This document shows positions 13,634-14,072 of a DNA stretch of 14,072 nucleotides, in pieces. Source of the DNA: Planctomycetota bacterium (lineage in GTDB: Bacteria; Planctomycetota; PUPC01; DSUN01); NCBI GenBank assembly GCA_016872875.1, contig VGYW01000216.1, positions 1 through 14,072 on the forward strand, written 5' to 3'. The notes under the pieces were generated by a model. That model did no database searches. It was not told where the DNA came from and worked only from the letters and a program-made list of their open reading frames with translations. The position numbers and the translations under genes are program-made. Every line of letters starts with the position of its first letter. Position 1 is the first letter of the stretch.

Positions 13634-14072
13634 GTGGACTGTGAGGCTTTCATAGCGGAACAGGTGGAGGACATCCGCCGCACGGTGGGCGATGCGACGG
13701 CCATCAGCGCGCTCTCAGGCGGCGTGGACAGCTCGGTCGTCACCGTCCTCGGCCACCTGGCCATCGGCAAGCAGATGACTGTTATCTTCATTGACGACGG
13801 CCTGATGCGCCAGGACGAGCCGAAGCAGGTGAAGAGCGTCTTCGCCAAGCTCGGCATCAAGGTGCAGGTACTCGACGAGGCCGAACGCTTCTTCCAGGCA
13901 TTCAAGGGCCTCACCGACCCCGAGGAGAAGCGGAAGGCGTTCCGCGACACCTTCTACAAGGTGTTCGGCGACGCCGTGCGCGATTCGGGCGCACGCTTCC
14001 TCCTCCAGGGCACCATCGCGCCCGACATCATCGAGACGCAGAAGGGCGTGAAGACCCAGCACAACGTGCTCG
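13634..14072 (+). CDS. guaA: Stand-alone GMP synthase ATP-pyrophosphatase domain (partial, runs off the right edge)
   Basis: The 146 visible codons match the ATP-pyrophosphatase half of GMP synthase, which adenylates XMP so that ammonia can convert it to GMP. The P-loop SGGVDSS is at residues 28-34. It is followed by the family segments IDDGLMRQDE, DPEEKRKAFRDTFYKVF, LLQGTIAPDIIET and KTQHNVL. The glutamine amidotransferase half normally fused in front in bacteria is absent: GTG at 13634 has GAGGAG just upstream, and no amidotransferase sequence precedes it. This is the split arrangement known from archaea, where the amidotransferase is a separate protein, or else a related pyrophosphatase of different specificity. 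The dimerisation end lies beyond the window. Confidence 0.8.
   Translation, partial: MDCEAFIAEQVEDIRRTVGDATAISALSGGVDSSVVTVLGHLAIGKQMTVIFIDDGLMRQDEPKQVKSVFAKLGIKVQVLDEAERFFQAFKGLTDPEEKRKAFRDTFYKVFGDAVRDSGARFLLQGTIAPDIIETQKGVKTQHNVL

Overview
The window is GC-rich bacterial DNA (by eye about two-thirds G+C) with tightly packed genes, most third codon positions G or C, and many near-identical short repeats in and between genes. The combination of an ECF sigma factor coupled to a very large FecR/VIT/VWA/discoidin-like/TPR protein, in-frame repeat-encoded peptides of the GTGLRPV and TPVPP type, and secreted proteins with degenerate motifs suggests a Planctomycetota or related PVC-group genome, probably from an environmental assembly. 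That placement is inference from gene style; no rRNA or other marker is present.

Layout. Positions 1-302 hold no supported gene: a small hairpin, a 12-bp palindrome and a weak promoter candidate. Positions 303-7822 (+) form a two-gene operon: an ECF sigma factor (TTG start) whose stop overlaps the start of a 2306-residue membrane-anchored protein. That protein has a FecR-like anti-sigma/sensor region, a VIT domain, a von Willebrand A domain with an intact metal site, TPRs, a discoidin-like domain and a TPR-rich C-terminus. It also carries two repeat insertions that stay in frame.

From 13470 down to 7885 every gene is on the - strand. In transcription order these are three tandem paralogous lipoproteins (13470-12790; a copy with a premature TGA at 12702-12001; a copy with a probable ACG start at 11859-11290), a secreted peptidase-like protein whose HExxH glutamate is replaced (11272-10130), a beta-class DNA methyltransferase (10010-9138), and an AAA ATPase with a DUF4143 C-terminus (9105-7885) just downstream of the methyltransferase stop. 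A near-consensus sigma-70-type promoter at 13506-13534 (-) precedes the lipoprotein genes. The gaps between these genes contain three different short tandem or inverted repeats (8-bp, 9-bp and 7-bp units). A divergent gene at the right edge (13634 onward, +) encodes a stand-alone GMP-synthase-type ATP pyrophosphatase domain and runs off the window.

How the parts may work together. The sigma/FecR pair looks like a cell-surface signalling switch in which the exported VIT-VWA-discoidin part senses or binds an extracellular ligand. The lipoproteins and the peptidase-like protein look like one envelope-associated group. The methyltransferase plus AAA/DUF4143 pair is the best candidate for an undescribed modification-linked system, but the evidence is adjacency and motifs only.
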